A stretch of DNA of 64,000 nt, from positions 9,002 to 73,001 of the forward strand of contig URAZ01000018.1 of assembly GCA_900545925.1 (NCBI GenBank), written 5' to 3'. A program made the position numbers and the translations under genes. This DNA is from an uncultured Eubacteriales bacterium. GTDB lineage: Bacteria; Bacillota; Clostridia; Oscillospirales; Oscillospiraceae. Below the pieces are notes generated by a model. That model did not search any database. It had not been told where the DNA came from and worked only from the letters and a program-made list of their open reading frames with translations. Shown here in pieces: positions 8,205 through 16,671 of the stretch (position 1 is the first letter of the stretch; the number at the start of each line of letters is the position of its first letter).

Positions 8205-9899
8205 TTATCGTTCCCAAGTGTCTCTGCTGTTCTTCTTGTTTTGCTTCTGCTGTGCCTGCTGTTTCTGACGCAGATGTTCACGGATGGAGCGAGCTTCCGT
8301 TTCCTCATGAAGTATATCAGCAACATCCCGCTTGCTGTCGTACATCATCAAGTAATCGTACTTATCTCCGTAAGCAGACTGCACACGGTCAACCACAGAG
8401 CGCTCCATTGCAGGACGCAGGTCGAGCCTTGCGTCCTGCAATTCGTCTGGGTCGAATTCTGCCGATTGCGTCTTCAAATCAGCATACTGCTGCAAAGCGT
8501 CGTTCAGCTCAGCCGTGTACTTTTCTTCCTGTTGCGACAGCTTTTTTAGTGCGGCTTCCATCGTGGAAATGTCCTTTTTCACAGCAGCGATACCGGCATC
8601 GTCACTGCATTCCAGCGAGTGCAGCAGCATATCCTTCTCGGATTTCAGCTCTTCCAATTCCTCGGTCAGCTCCGCAATATGGCGGGACAGTTCACACTGC
8701 TTCGGGATGAGATAGAGGGGTGTCTCCTTCTTTTGGGCAAGCAAAGACTTGCGTTCCTTGCCCTTGCCCCGAATCTCCTGAACCAGCTCGGTATAGCGCA
8801 CCAGATTCGGCTGAACCGCGTGGATATAATCTTTCATGCGCTGCCTGCCCCGGCCGATATGCCGCAGCTGATAGCGGAAAACAATCATATTTGCCCGCAG
8901 CTTTTCCATCGCCTCGGCAATAACCGGGAGGGTGTTCTTTACCGCCTGTGCCAGCTTCCTGACCGCAGCTTTCAGCTCCCGCAGCAAGGCATTGTCCGCC
9001 TTGATCTGCCGGTTGATCTCGCAGCGGTCAGCAATGATCCCTTTCCGCTCCAGCGCCCGTGCGGTCACTCCCTCATGGATGGTAGGCTGCTCATCCAGAC
9101 CTCTGGCTGCGTTGCTGCGGTGGTCGATTCGCTCCGCCCGTCCGGCGCGCTCCAGATAGAGATTGGTCACATCCGCCCATGCAGCCCGCCATGTCACAAG
9201 TTGCTCCTCACTATTCCAACGTTCGGAGATGGGGTTCTGTCTGCCGTAGCGGGTGCTCTTCGGATGCTTGTCAGCCCGGATGAGTCCCTGCGCCTCGGCA
9301 GCAGACGGTGTCATATAGACCTTCTTTTTGCCGACCTTGTAGGGATATTGCTTCTCCCAGCCCTCGTTCTGCGCCGCCCGGAACTCGGCGGCGGTGAAGC
9401 CTCGTTCTTCACCGTTTCTCATACAGAGATATTCTTTTTCGGTCTTGTACTGCCAGCGTCCCTGCTCATCCAGCGGGCGCACCGTCAGGAGAATGTGGGC
9501 GTGGGGATTGTGACCGTCGGTGTCGTGGATGGCAGCGTCGGCGCACATTCCATCGGACACAAATTGCTCCCGGATAAAGTCTTGCAGCAGCTCGATCTGC
9601 TGTTCCCGGTTTAGCTCTATGGGCAGAGCCACAACAAACTCACGGGCAAGCCTGCTGTCTTTTGCTGTCTCTACTTCCTCCACGGCGTTCCACAGTTTTT
9701 CTCTGTCTTGCCATTCCTGTGGGGCATATTCCGGCAGAAACATCTGCTGCCAGACAAGCCCTTGTTTTTTCGTGTAGTCGTGCTGAATCCCGTCGTAATC
9801 GTTATACAGGCGGGAGCAGCTCAAATAGGCAGAAGCAGCTACTGCGGAGCGGCCTGCGCCCCGGCTGACCACCTTCGCTTCCAAATGATAAATCGCCAT
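8205..9899 (-). CDS. mobA: MobA/MobL-family (MOBQ) relaxase
   Basis: This is a 564-residue conjugative relaxase that nicks oriT and pilots single-stranded DNA during mobilization. The N-terminal domain carries a candidate catalytic Tyr25 (SAYLS) and the metal-binding histidine motif GHNPHAHILL (H130, H133, H135). The C-terminal half is long, charged and coiled-coil-like (about 330-500). The start at 9899 has GAGGTG upstream; the frame opens farther up but without a site. Between it and the DUF3847 gene lies a sequence matching the RSF1010-type oriT. The element carries no coupling protein or mating-pore genes in view, so it must borrow another system's machinery. Confidence 0.92.
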   Translation of the reverse strand: MAIYHLEAKVVSRGAGRSAVAASAYLSCSRLYNDYDGIQHDYTKKQGLVWQQMFLPEYAPQEWQDREKLWNAVEEVETAKDSRLAREFVVALPIELNREQQIELLQDFIREQFVSDGMCADAAIHDTDGHNPHAHILLTVRPLDEQGRWQYKTEKEYLCMRNGEERGFTAAEFRAAQNEGWEKQYPYKVGKKKVYMTPSAAEAQGLIRADKHPKSTRYGRQNPISERWNSEEQLVTWRAAWADVTNLYLERAGRAERIDHRSNAARGLDEQPTIHEGVTARALERKGIIADRCEINRQIKADNALLRELKAAVRKLAQAVKNTLPVIAEAMEKLRANMIVFRYQLRHIGRGRQRMKDYIHAVQPNLVRYTELVQEIRGKGKERKSLLAQKKETPLYLIPKQCELSRHIAELTEELEELKSEKDMLLHSLECSDDAGIAAVKKDISTMEAALKKLSQQEEKYTAELNDALQQYADLKTQSAEFDPDELQDARLDLRPAMERSVVDRVQSAYGDKYDYLMMYDSKRDVADILHEETEARSIREHLRQKQQAQQKQNKKNSRDTWER

Positions 9900-9951
9900 A
9901 TCTTCTTCACCTCGTTCTTCCTTTTTCTGTTTCTCTTTCGCAAAAGAGAAA

Positions 9952-9976
9952 ATGCCCCGAAGATGAGCTTCGGGCA
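9952..9976 (-). terminator. Terminator/attenuator upstream of the relaxase
   Basis: TGCCCGAAGC-TCAT-CTTCGGGGCA on the minus strand is followed by TTTTCTCTTTT. It ends transcripts arriving from the DUF3847 side and so isolates or attenuates relaxase expression. Confidence 0.6.
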
Positions 9977-10158
9977 TAGCCGCAAACAAAGCTGCCGGTG
10001 GCAGGTTTGTGCGGGCAGGGTGCAAGCTGTTTCCAAAGCAGAAACAACTGCGACCTGCGCAGACGATGACAGCAGCACCCTGCAAGTGCTGTGGCATTGT
10101 CTGGAGGCTGCCGCAGCAGCCGCATCCGCCTCGCAGAGCGCACGATTTCCGCAGGAAA

Positions 10159-10200
10159 TACCACTGCCCTTTAGGGTGGTGAGTAAGTGCGCCCTTACGG
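10159..10200. other. Origin of transfer (oriT), MOBQ/RSF1010-like
   Basis: An imperfect inverted repeat (CCAC..CCCT-TT-AGGG..GTGG, 10161-10179) is followed directly by GAGTAAGTGCGCCCTT (10181-10196). The nic region of RSF1010/MOBQ origins, as I recall it, is an inverted repeat followed by GTAAGTGCG-CCCT, so both parts and their order match. It sits about 280 bases upstream of the relaxase gene, as expected. The nick would fall near 10191/10192, assigned by analogy. Confidence 0.75.
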
Positions 10201-10246
10201 GAGGAAAAGAGGAGGCCCCCGGTTTCCCGGAGACCTCCCAGCGGAT

Positions 10247-10453
10247 TCAATTGTGCTGCGGCAGCTTCTGCATCAGGTAATCCTCCAGCGCAGACAGCTC
10301 CATCGTCCGCACCTCCGGCAGCACTTTCTCCAAGATTGCACCCTCCTGAATGAGCCTACGGGTACGGACCTTGCGTTCCTTGACCCGGTTCCGTGCCTGC
10401 GCTTCCTCCAAGCGGTGCTGTGCTTGCAACAGTTTCTTCTCTGCCTCTGTCAT
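10247..10453 (-). CDS. DUF3847-like small accessory protein
   Basis: This 68-residue, highly charged, mostly helical protein (MTEAEKKLLQAQHRLEEAQ then a basic stretch) is of the type found next to relaxases in clostridial mobilizable elements (DUF3847). A role as a DNA-binding relaxosome accessory is plausible but not shown. It lies 12 bases downstream of the HTH gene, in the same direction, and just upstream of oriT. Confidence 0.65.
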   Translation of the reverse strand: MTEAEKKLLQAQHRLEEAQARNRVKERKVRTRRLIQEGAILEKVLPEVRTMELSALEDYLMQKLPQHN

Positions 10454-10465
10454 AAAAATCCCTCC

Positions 10466-10681
10466 TCACTTTCTCCGTTGCCAAACGATTTCGTACCCCA
10501 GCGCATCGGCAAGCTGGACGGCTTCAACATAGCGCAGGGACTCCCGTTGGAGCTTATTGGACAGGTTAGATACGCTGTCAGACCAGCCGTGTTCGTCATG
10601 CAGCAGATCGACCACCTCCTGCATGGTCATGCCCTGACGGACGATGTACGACTTGATTTCATTTCTCAGATTGGATTTCAT
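10466..10681 (-). CDS. Small Xre-like helix-turn-helix protein
   Basis: This 71-residue protein resembles a compact HTH domain: IKSYIVRQGMTMQEVVDLL, SVSNLSNKLQRESLRY, then ADALGYEIVW, a pattern common in plasmid and transposon regulators (DUF6471-type). GGAGG precedes ATG 10681. It is the first gene of the HTH-DUF3847-(oriT)-relaxase group and probably regulates mobilization or replication, perhaps through the GTACGG repeats just upstream (inference). Confidence 0.7.
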   Translation of the reverse strand: MKSNLRNEIKSYIVRQGMTMQEVVDLLHDEHGWSDSVSNLSNKLQRESLRYVEAVQLADALGYEIVWQRRK

Positions 10682-10990
10682 TTGGTTTTACCTCCATAAT
10701 TTCGTATAATCGGTTTTCGTATCGGTGATGCCAGTGTGCTTGTCGGTGAAAAATCCGCTGTGCTGCAAATCCGCTCAGATTTCTGCCCGTGATGCCCTGT
10801 TCGCAGCAGCGCCCTATCGGCTTCATCGTTCGGCATGAGAACATACAGAACGGCAGGATATGCCGCAATCCGGAGCAGCGGATTCACGCTTCGGTAAATC
10901 ACCTGATGGTGCAGTGCGTTCGACCTACGACAAAAATCTTTACGGATTTCACAAGCATTGATTTTGAAGCCGTTAAAATAGGCTGTCCGT

Positions 10991-11171
10991 GTACGGCTCG
11001 GTACGGCATAGACGGCTTGTGTACGCTGCTGTACGCCGGTTTTGTGTACCGAACGCCGATTCAGCGGCAGATTTTACACGATGCTGTGAATTGCTTCACC
11101 AAAGGCACAAGCAAAACCGTATTTTGCGGATGAAGTTGAAAAATGCCGTACAGAGTGTACGGCGTGTACGG
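10991..11171. repeat. Phased GTACGG/GTACGC repeats (iteron or operator array)
   Basis: GTACGG or GTACGC occurs at 10991, 11001, 11021 and 11031, a GTACCG variant at 11045, an inverted copy CCGTAC at 11146, and GTACGG again at 11157 and 11166. The first five are 10, 20, 10 and 14 bases apart, close to helical phasing. The array sits in the roughly 500-base gap between the primase-helicase and HTH genes, where a replication origin or operator would be expected. The rest of the gap (10,700-10,980) shows no gene I can support. Confidence 0.55.
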
Positions 11172-11196
11172 CAATTTTGAAGTCCGGTTCTCATTT

Positions 11197-12498
11197 TTAA
11201 TACGGCAGTGGGTTGACCACTTCAATGCCCATAAAACCGCGCACCCGCTTGCCACCGACATGGACATTGTTGGTGGCCTCTACATTGTAAAGGCGCTCGT
11301 TCTGCGCCAGTTCCGAGCTGAGACGATTTGCAGACATGGGCTTTTGCGCATTGTCCTCGCACCAGCGCTGATACGCCTCATACAGTGCCTTGGAGCTGGC
11401 TTCACTGTCGGCCTTGAAGCGGATATAGCCCTCAGATTGCAGAAACTCGATCACATTGTTGCTGCTGCGCTTGACCGTCTCCATATTCTCTCTGGCCTTG
11501 CCGGAAATGCTGAACTGATAGTTGTTCCCAATCAACCGATGCAGACCATCCAGACACCAGAGGAAGATGCCCTCCTTCTCCCGCAGCAGCTTATCCACCA
11601 GAAACGGATCATCCACTCGGCCAGCGGGCCGGTCTTTGGTGGTCAGCACGATCTGGCGGCGAAAGAAGCCGTCGGACTTGTCGTGCAGGGCGGTGAGCGC
11701 ACCGTTTCCGAAGCAGAGAAAACGCACATAGAGCTGGCTCTGATAGCTCTGGACGCCTTTGCGCTCCATGTCCATCTTGCACTCAGAGGTCACGATGGAT
11801 TTGATATAATTGGTCTTGGGCAGGGCGCTCATATCCATATCGTCATCCACCATCAGGAGCTTGTTTTCCAAGTCTGCACGGCTGAACCGGTTGCTCTCCA
11901 CCTTCTGGATGCTGGTGGTGTTCATGCTGTCGCCCAGCAGGGAGCGTATGACCAGACCGATGCGGCTTTTGCCCTCGCCGCCCTTGCCGATGAGCATGAG
12001 CATTTTTTGCCCCTTGGTGGTAGGCAGCAGGCAGTAACCGAGAAATTCCTGCAAGGTTGGAATGTCCTCCGGTTGCAGCAGCTCTGATAGGAATTGCAGC
12101 CACTTTTTCGGAGTGGGTGCGTCAGGGTTGTAGGCGACCGTCAGCCGGTTGTTGCAGTAGCTCTTATCGGCGGTAAAGCTACCGTTCATAAAATACGTCC
12201 CGTTGGCAACGTGGATGCGGTCCGTCTCAATGGGCAGCGGCGGCGAATAGGCTTGCAGTTTGATGCTGGCCAGCAGATTCGCAACCGTCTTGGAGAGATT
12301 GGCGGTCAGCACACCGGAGATTTCCTCCAGAATGAGATTGCCGATCTGCCCCTCATCCTCGATCAGTCCGTCCACGGTGAAAAGCCGCCCACGCACACAT
12401 TTCATGGGGTGTTTCTCCAAAAACTGCTGGCAGAACAGCACCTCGTTGATGTGCCTGCCGTCGTACCACTCAGGCCACGTCTGCGGTGTCATATCCAT
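11197..12498 (-). CDS. P4/D5-type SF3 replicative helicase-primase
   Basis: This 433-residue protein has the D5 N-terminal region (about 20-150) and a superfamily 3 helicase domain with Walker A GKGGEGKS (171-178) and Walker B LLMVDDDMD (214-222), plus a C-terminal winged-helix-like region. It unwinds the element's DNA at its origin after excision or transfer. Its start overlaps the end of the CHC2 primase gene by 29 bases, so the two are coupled, and together they make a two-subunit primase-helicase. The phased repeats lie immediately beyond its stop. Confidence 0.88.
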   Translation of the reverse strand: MDMTPQTWPEWYDGRHINEVLFCQQFLEKHPMKCVRGRLFTVDGLIEDEGQIGNLILEEISGVLTANLSKTVANLLASIKLQAYSPPLPIETDRIHVANGTYFMNGSFTADKSYCNNRLTVAYNPDAPTPKKWLQFLSELLQPEDIPTLQEFLGYCLLPTTKGQKMLMLIGKGGEGKSRIGLVIRSLLGDSMNTTSIQKVESNRFSRADLENKLLMVDDDMDMSALPKTNYIKSIVTSECKMDMERKGVQSYQSQLYVRFLCFGNGALTALHDKSDGFFRRQIVLTTKDRPAGRVDDPFLVDKLLREKEGIFLWCLDGLHRLIGNNYQFSISGKARENMETVKRSSNNVIEFLQSEGYIRFKADSEASSKALYEAYQRWCEDNAQKPMSANRLSSELAQNERLYNVEATNNVHVGGKRVRGFMGIEVVNPLPY

Positions 12499-13099
12499 CT
12501 TCCAATTCCTCCTTGTGAATTTTCTCTAACCTCCGTCGCAGCCCGTCCAGCTTTTCGTCCGCCATCTGCTGCTGAATTACTTCGGCACGTTCGTGGGAAT
12601 CCCCGGCGCACAGAATATCTAAGTAGTATTCTGTCCGGTCGAGGTTACGGCAGGCTTCCACGAACCGTGCGTGAACAGGCTCGTCAGGTGACTGCGGCGC
12701 ATACTGCACCTTCCAGTCCCGCAGCACATGGGCGTAATCGGATAAAACAGAAAAGCACAGCCGCTCGTTTTCCCTGAGCTGCTGTGCTTCCGTCTGAATG
12801 CGTTTTGCGTGGAGCGCCGCTGCGCTGGGCGGCTTGTCCGGGGTAAGGTGAAAGTCCGCTGCCAGCTTCTGTGCCGCCTCATAGAGCGGCAAACCGAACA
12901 GCTTTGCGGCAAAGTCGATCACATCGCCGTGTTCCCCGCAAGCGAAGCAATGGTAGTGGTCATCTGCCACATACAGGCTGGGATGCCGGTCATTGTGGAA
13001 CGGGCAAAGGGCCATGCCGTAATGGTTGACCTCCACGCCGTACCGCTCCGCCGCCTCCCGGCAGCCTACGCCGTATTTTACAATTTCGAAAAGATTCAT
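12470..13099 (-). CDS. CHC2 zinc-finger DNA primase domain protein
   Basis: This 209-residue protein has an N-terminal CHC2 zinc finger, C32-P-F-H35 and C51-F-A-C54, as in DnaG-type primases, followed by a charged helical region of unknown function. It has no TOPRIM catalytic motif, so it is probably a template-binding partner of the downstream helicase. Start 13099 has GGAGG 5 bases upstream. The frame extends seven codons further but without a ribosome site. Confidence 0.85.
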   Translation of the reverse strand: MNLFEIVKYGVGCREAAERYGVEVNHYGMALCPFHNDRHPSLYVADDHYHCFACGEHGDVIDFAAKLFGLPLYEAAQKLAADFHLTPDKPPSAAALHAKRIQTEAQQLRENERLCFSVLSDYAHVLRDWKVQYAPQSPDEPVHARFVEACRNLDRTEYYLDILCAGDSHERAEVIQQQMADEKLDGLRRRLEKIHKEELEDGYDTADVA

Positions 13100-13125
13100 T
13101 GTTCCTCCATTTCTGCGCAAAAAAC

Positions 13126-13155
13126 GGCGGCCTGCCCATTAAGGGGCAAGCCGCC
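13126..13155 (-). terminator. Terminator after the serine recombinase
   Basis: On the minus strand, GGCGGCTTGCCCC pairs with GGGCAGGCCGCC and is followed by GTTTTTTG. It separates the recombinase from the primase genes. Confidence 0.75.
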
Positions 13156-13169
13156 ATTTGCGTCTTATC

Positions 13170-15227
13170 TTATGCTGTTTTTGTTTCTTTCTCCGGCACT
13201 GCCGGTTCGATCTTCGCCCCTCGCAAGGCTTTCTTCCGCACGCCCTGTCGCTTGATCTGTGCCTGATAACGGCAATCGTCACCGCAGTATTTGACATCTG
13301 ACCTCGTTGTGGTAAACACCTTGCCGCAGTTTTCGCAGGTACACTCCCGGCTGCGGCTCTCCGCCGCCTCCTGCCGGTAAAATTTGGAGCGGCAGTTGGG
13401 ACCGCAGAACAGGGTGTTTGTCCGCTTGGAGGCGAATTCCTGTCCGCAGCATTTGCAGGTCAGCATGAAGGGCTGTCCGACAGCGTGTTCACCGGCCTTG
13501 ATTTTCTGATACCGCTCCCGGCTCTTGATGCGGTGCCGTTTGAGCTGCTCCTGCCGCTTGATTTCTTCCTCGGTCAGCTCCGGTGCGGGAAGCTCAAACT
13601 GCCCGATAAAGCGAAGGTGGATCTCCACCTCCTGTACCCGGTCGCCGTCGATTTTTTCCGGGGCGTGTACGATGATTTTCTCCACGAACTCGTTGATCAT
13701 GGGCGTGGTCAGCTCGGAAAAATCCGTGTACTTCTTTGCCAGCTCCAGAAACTGCTTGGCCCGGTCGGTGTCCTCCGCAAAGGCGGACATCTGCGTTTCC
13801 ATTTCGGAGACGGACGCTGTCAGCGCTTTCTGCTCATTTTCGTAATCTGCCAGCAGACTGTCAAAGCGTTCACCGGTAATGCGCCCGACGGCAAAGGATT
13901 CATAGAGCTTCTTGATGATGGTATCCAGTTCGGAAATCCGCTTTTTCTCCTTGTTCAGCCTCCGCTTGGTTTCCTTGGCCGCTTCTGCCTGCCGCAGTTG
14001 GGAGGCAGAGCGCACCTTCTCCAGAAAGGCGTCCCGGTCGGAGATGGCAAAGGTGCTGGCTGCCCGGATGGTTTCCAGAATCAGCTCCCGCAGCACCTTG
14101 CTGCGGATATAGTGTCCGCTGCAAGCATGGGTGCGCTTCTGATGTGCCAGCGTATAGGTGGAACAATCGTAAAAGTCCGACGGATAAGGATTATTCTCCG
14201 TGCCGCCTCTTGAGCGATGGTTCATCATCTTTGCACCGCAGTCCGCGCAGAATACAAGCCCCGTCAGCGGATTGGCCTCGCCCAGCGTATCATGCCGCCG
14301 TGGTGTTTTCCGCAGCTTCTGTGCCAGCTCCCATGTTTCTGCATCCACGATGGCTTCATGGGTGTTCTCGAAGATCAGCCAATCTTCCTTGGGATTCATC
14401 ACGGCGTTTTTATCCTTATAGGACTGCTTGTGGGAACGGAAATTCACCGTATGCCCCATATACTCCGGCTTGGAGAGAATCTGCCCAACGATGTAGCCGC
14501 TCCAGTTATAGGGGTTGGGGAACTCCTCCTTGCTTTTCCAGATGCCCTTATTCTGTTTGCCGAAGTAGACCGCAGGCGTGTTGATCTTGTCATCAAACAG
14601 GATGCGGGCGATGTCGTAGGGGCCTTTGCCCTCAATGGTCAGCTGGAAGATACGCCGCACCACGGCAGCCGCTTCCTCGTCGATCAGCCAGTGGTATTTG
14701 TTCTCCGGGTCTTTCTTATAGCCGTAGATGGCACAGTTGGTGGTTGGCTTGCCGGATTCCCCCTTGACCCGAATGGCGGTTTTCTGCTTGCGGCTCAGGT
14801 CGCGCAGATACCACTCGTTCATGATGTTGAGGAAGGGCGCAAACTCGTTGCTGTTCTGGTCATCACTGTCCACGCCGTTGGCAATGGCAACAAAGTGGAC
14901 GCCATGCTGCCGGAAGAATACCTCTGTGTAAAAGCCGGTTTGCAGATAGTCACGCCCCGCCCGGCTCATATCCTTGACAATGACATGGGCCACCTTGCCT
15001 GCTTCAATGTCCGCCACCAGCTGTTTCCATGCCGGACGCTCGAAATTGCCGCCGCTCCATCCATCATCAGTATAGTGGCGGCAGTTGGTGTAGCCTCTCT
15101 GCTGGGCATAGCTTTCGAGGTATTTTTTCTGATTCACGATGGAGTTGCTATCACCGGCATTGTCATCGTCACGGCTTAGCCGCTCATACAGAGCGGTGAT
15201 CTTTTCCTCAGTCTGTTTCATGCGCAT
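13170..15227 (-). CDS. tnpX: Large serine recombinase (TnpX-like) with C-terminal zinc fingers
   Basis: This 685-residue site-specific recombinase would excise and integrate the element through a covalent Ser18 (YERLSRDD). The order is resolvase catalytic domain (1-150), recombinase domain (about 165-290), zinc ribbon (CADCGAKM paired with a downstream cysteine, about 330-370), coiled coil (about 395-470) and DUF4368-like region. After that comes a tail unusual for the family, with two more Cys4 motifs (CKCCGQEF..CGPNC and CENCGKVF..CGDDC, about 585-650). ATG 15227 has AAGGAG 6 bases upstream and overlaps the TnpW stop by 10 bases. It is intact, unlike the recombinase relic at 19.0-19.3 kb. 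Confidence 0.93.
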   Translation of the reverse strand: MRMKQTEEKITALYERLSRDDDNAGDSNSIVNQKKYLESYAQQRGYTNCRHYTDDGWSGGNFERPAWKQLVADIEAGKVAHVIVKDMSRAGRDYLQTGFYTEVFFRQHGVHFVAIANGVDSDDQNSNEFAPFLNIMNEWYLRDLSRKQKTAIRVKGESGKPTTNCAIYGYKKDPENKYHWLIDEEAAAVVRRIFQLTIEGKGPYDIARILFDDKINTPAVYFGKQNKGIWKSKEEFPNPYNWSGYIVGQILSKPEYMGHTVNFRSHKQSYKDKNAVMNPKEDWLIFENTHEAIVDAETWELAQKLRKTPRRHDTLGEANPLTGLVFCADCGAKMMNHRSRGGTENNPYPSDFYDCSTYTLAHQKRTHACSGHYIRSKVLRELILETIRAASTFAISDRDAFLEKVRSASQLRQAEAAKETKRRLNKEKKRISELDTIIKKLYESFAVGRITGERFDSLLADYENEQKALTASVSEMETQMSAFAEDTDRAKQFLELAKKYTDFSELTTPMINEFVEKIIVHAPEKIDGDRVQEVEIHLRFIGQFELPAPELTEEEIKRQEQLKRHRIKSRERYQKIKAGEHAVGQPFMLTCKCCGQEFASKRTNTLFCGPNCRSKFYRQEAAESRSRECTCENCGKVFTTTRSDVKYCGDDCRYQAQIKRQGVRKKALRGAKIEPAVPEKETKTA

Positions 15228-15526
15228 TCGGCGCTCCTTTCAGACTGACGGCTCATTTGTGGTGCTTCCATTATAGCACAAGTGCCGTCATTTGTAACCC
15301 CTTCATTGCGGATCATCCGCAGAATCTTTTCCTCCATGGTCTCCACCGCTGTTTCGCTGAATGCGACCCTTACCTTATAGGTGGTGCCGCCGATGCGCCG
15401 AATGATGAACTGTTCCTGTTTCGTTTGCTCCATAGGCTTCCTCCTTGCGTAATTTGTTGGTTTTTGGTATAATAAGTCCGGTTCCGTTGGCTGTAAGCCA
15501 ACCGTGGCTTTCTGTTGGTTTTCCAT
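15218..15526 (-). CDS. tnpW: TnpW-family transposon-encoded protein
   Basis: The conserved core (FIIRRIGGTTYKVRVAF then EKILRMI) matches the small TnpW proteins found beside large serine recombinases of Tn4451-type elements; their function is not established. ATG 15526 (MENQQK) with AGGAGG upstream gives 102 residues, and ATG 15433 (MEQTKQ), also with AAGGAGG, gives 71. Both ribosome sites are good, so two products are possible. It overlaps the recombinase start, indicating coupled translation. Confidence 0.75.
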   Translation of the reverse strand: MENQQKATVGLQPTEPDLLYQKPTNYARRKPMEQTKQEQFIIRRIGGTTYKVRVAFSETAVETMEEKILRMIRNEGVTNDGTCAIMEAPQMSRQSERSAECA

Positions 15527-15682
15527 GTTCCATATCCTCCTTTTCTTCGTTGATGGCTTTGAGAAGTAACCTGTGTAATTTGCGTCAAGATTACTTTCTC
15601 TACTAATAGGAGAAATACAGGGTGTAAATCGGAACTGTTTTTGAAAAAAAGAAAAATATTTTTTCGGGGAGGTGAAGCTGTC

Positions 15683-16615
15683 ATGGAACCGTGGGAGGAT
15701 GAACTGCTGTGGGATGATGATTTTTCCGATGAGGAAGAAGTTGCCGAGGAGCAAATAGAGGAAACCGGTCTTAAAATGGATGAGGACAGCTTTGCCGATT
15801 GGGAGGATGCGTCTGACGGTGCGCCGGTGGACGAGACGCTGGAGGAGGCGCTTGCAGAGGAACGTACGCTGGAGCTGGAAAGCGAGCTGGAGCAGGACGA
15901 ACACCCCAGAGACTATAATGCCGAGCTGGAGGACGAGGAGGAAGAAGCGGCGCCCACCAGTGAGAATCGGCTCAAGCGTGAAATTCGCGCAGAGGCTCTG
16001 CGGCGGCTGGAGGAAGCAGCCCGGACAGAATCCGACTTTCTGACTGTAGTAGACGAGTGGAATAAGCTGGACAGGAACCGGGAGCGCCGGGAACGTGACT
16101 ATGAGAACCTGCGTGGGGATGTGCCGTTGGAGTTTCAGGCGGTACCTGATCCGAAGATCGCCCCGCTGTGGATGAATCTGCCGAGGTTCCGCCAGCTCTG
16201 TCAGGGAAACTTTCTCGACATCATCTTCTCCTGTCCATACGAGCTGCACGAGCTGACTGCGAACCGTTTTCTCTCCAAGCTTTTTTTCGCCCTCAGCGAT
16301 GAGCAGAAGGAGGTGCTGTATTACCTGTTCGTCAAGCAATACAGCACCACAAGGCTTGCCGCCATCCGAGGGCAGTCCGACCGAAATATCCGAAAGCTGC
16401 GGATGACCATTCAGAAAAAGCTGCAAAAGCGGATGTATGAGCATCTGAGCGAAAAGCTGGAAAACGATCATAGCTTTACGCTGCGGGAGCGCGAGTTCAT
16501 GGAGGAATATGAAGCGCTGCTGCAAACCATGGGCAAGGATGCCGTGATCCGCAGGGAGAATAAAACGAAGCCGAGAAAAAAGAAAGCCGCCCTTGACGAT
16601 GCCAAGGACGGTTGA
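15683..16615 (+). CDS. Sigma-70 region-4-like protein with acidic N-terminus
   Basis: This 310-residue protein has a very acidic N-terminal third (Asp/Glu-rich, about 1-105), a charged helical middle and a C-terminal segment resembling sigma-70 region 4 (ALSDEQKEVLYYLFV then an HTH through NIRKLRMTIQKKL, about 210-250). Such proteins occur on clostridial elements and are annotated as sigma-like. No region 2 is recognisable, so it may be a transcription activator rather than a true sigma factor. ATG 15683 has GGGGAGGTG upstream; the frame starts earlier but without a site. It begins the + strand operon of DUF6076-like and RhuM genes, divergent from tnpW. Confidence 0.65.
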   Translation: MEPWEDELLWDDDFSDEEEVAEEQIEETGLKMDEDSFADWEDASDGAPVDETLEEALAEERTLELESELEQDEHPRDYNAELEDEEEEAAPTSENRLKREIRAEALRRLEEAARTESDFLTVVDEWNKLDRNRERRERDYENLRGDVPLEFQAVPDPKIAPLWMNLPRFRQLCQGNFLDIIFSCPYELHELTANRFLSKLFFALSDEQKEVLYYLFVKQYSTTRLAAIRGQSDRNIRKLRMTIQKKLQKRMYEHLSEKLENDHSFTLREREFMEEYEALLQTMGKDAVIRRENKTKPRKKKAALDDAKDG

Positions 16616-16671
16616 TACAATGGTAATATGGTTAATATATAGATGGATTACGAATTGAGAGGAACAGCGTC

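Noticed and set aside
8252..9614. Several + strand frames across the relaxase gene
   Set aside because: They are antisense shadows; the relaxase on the minus strand has clear motifs and a ribosome site.
10678..10902. 74-residue minus-strand ORF upstream of the HTH gene
   Set aside because: No ribosome site, no recognised motif, and it overlaps the HTH gene's own ribosome site region.
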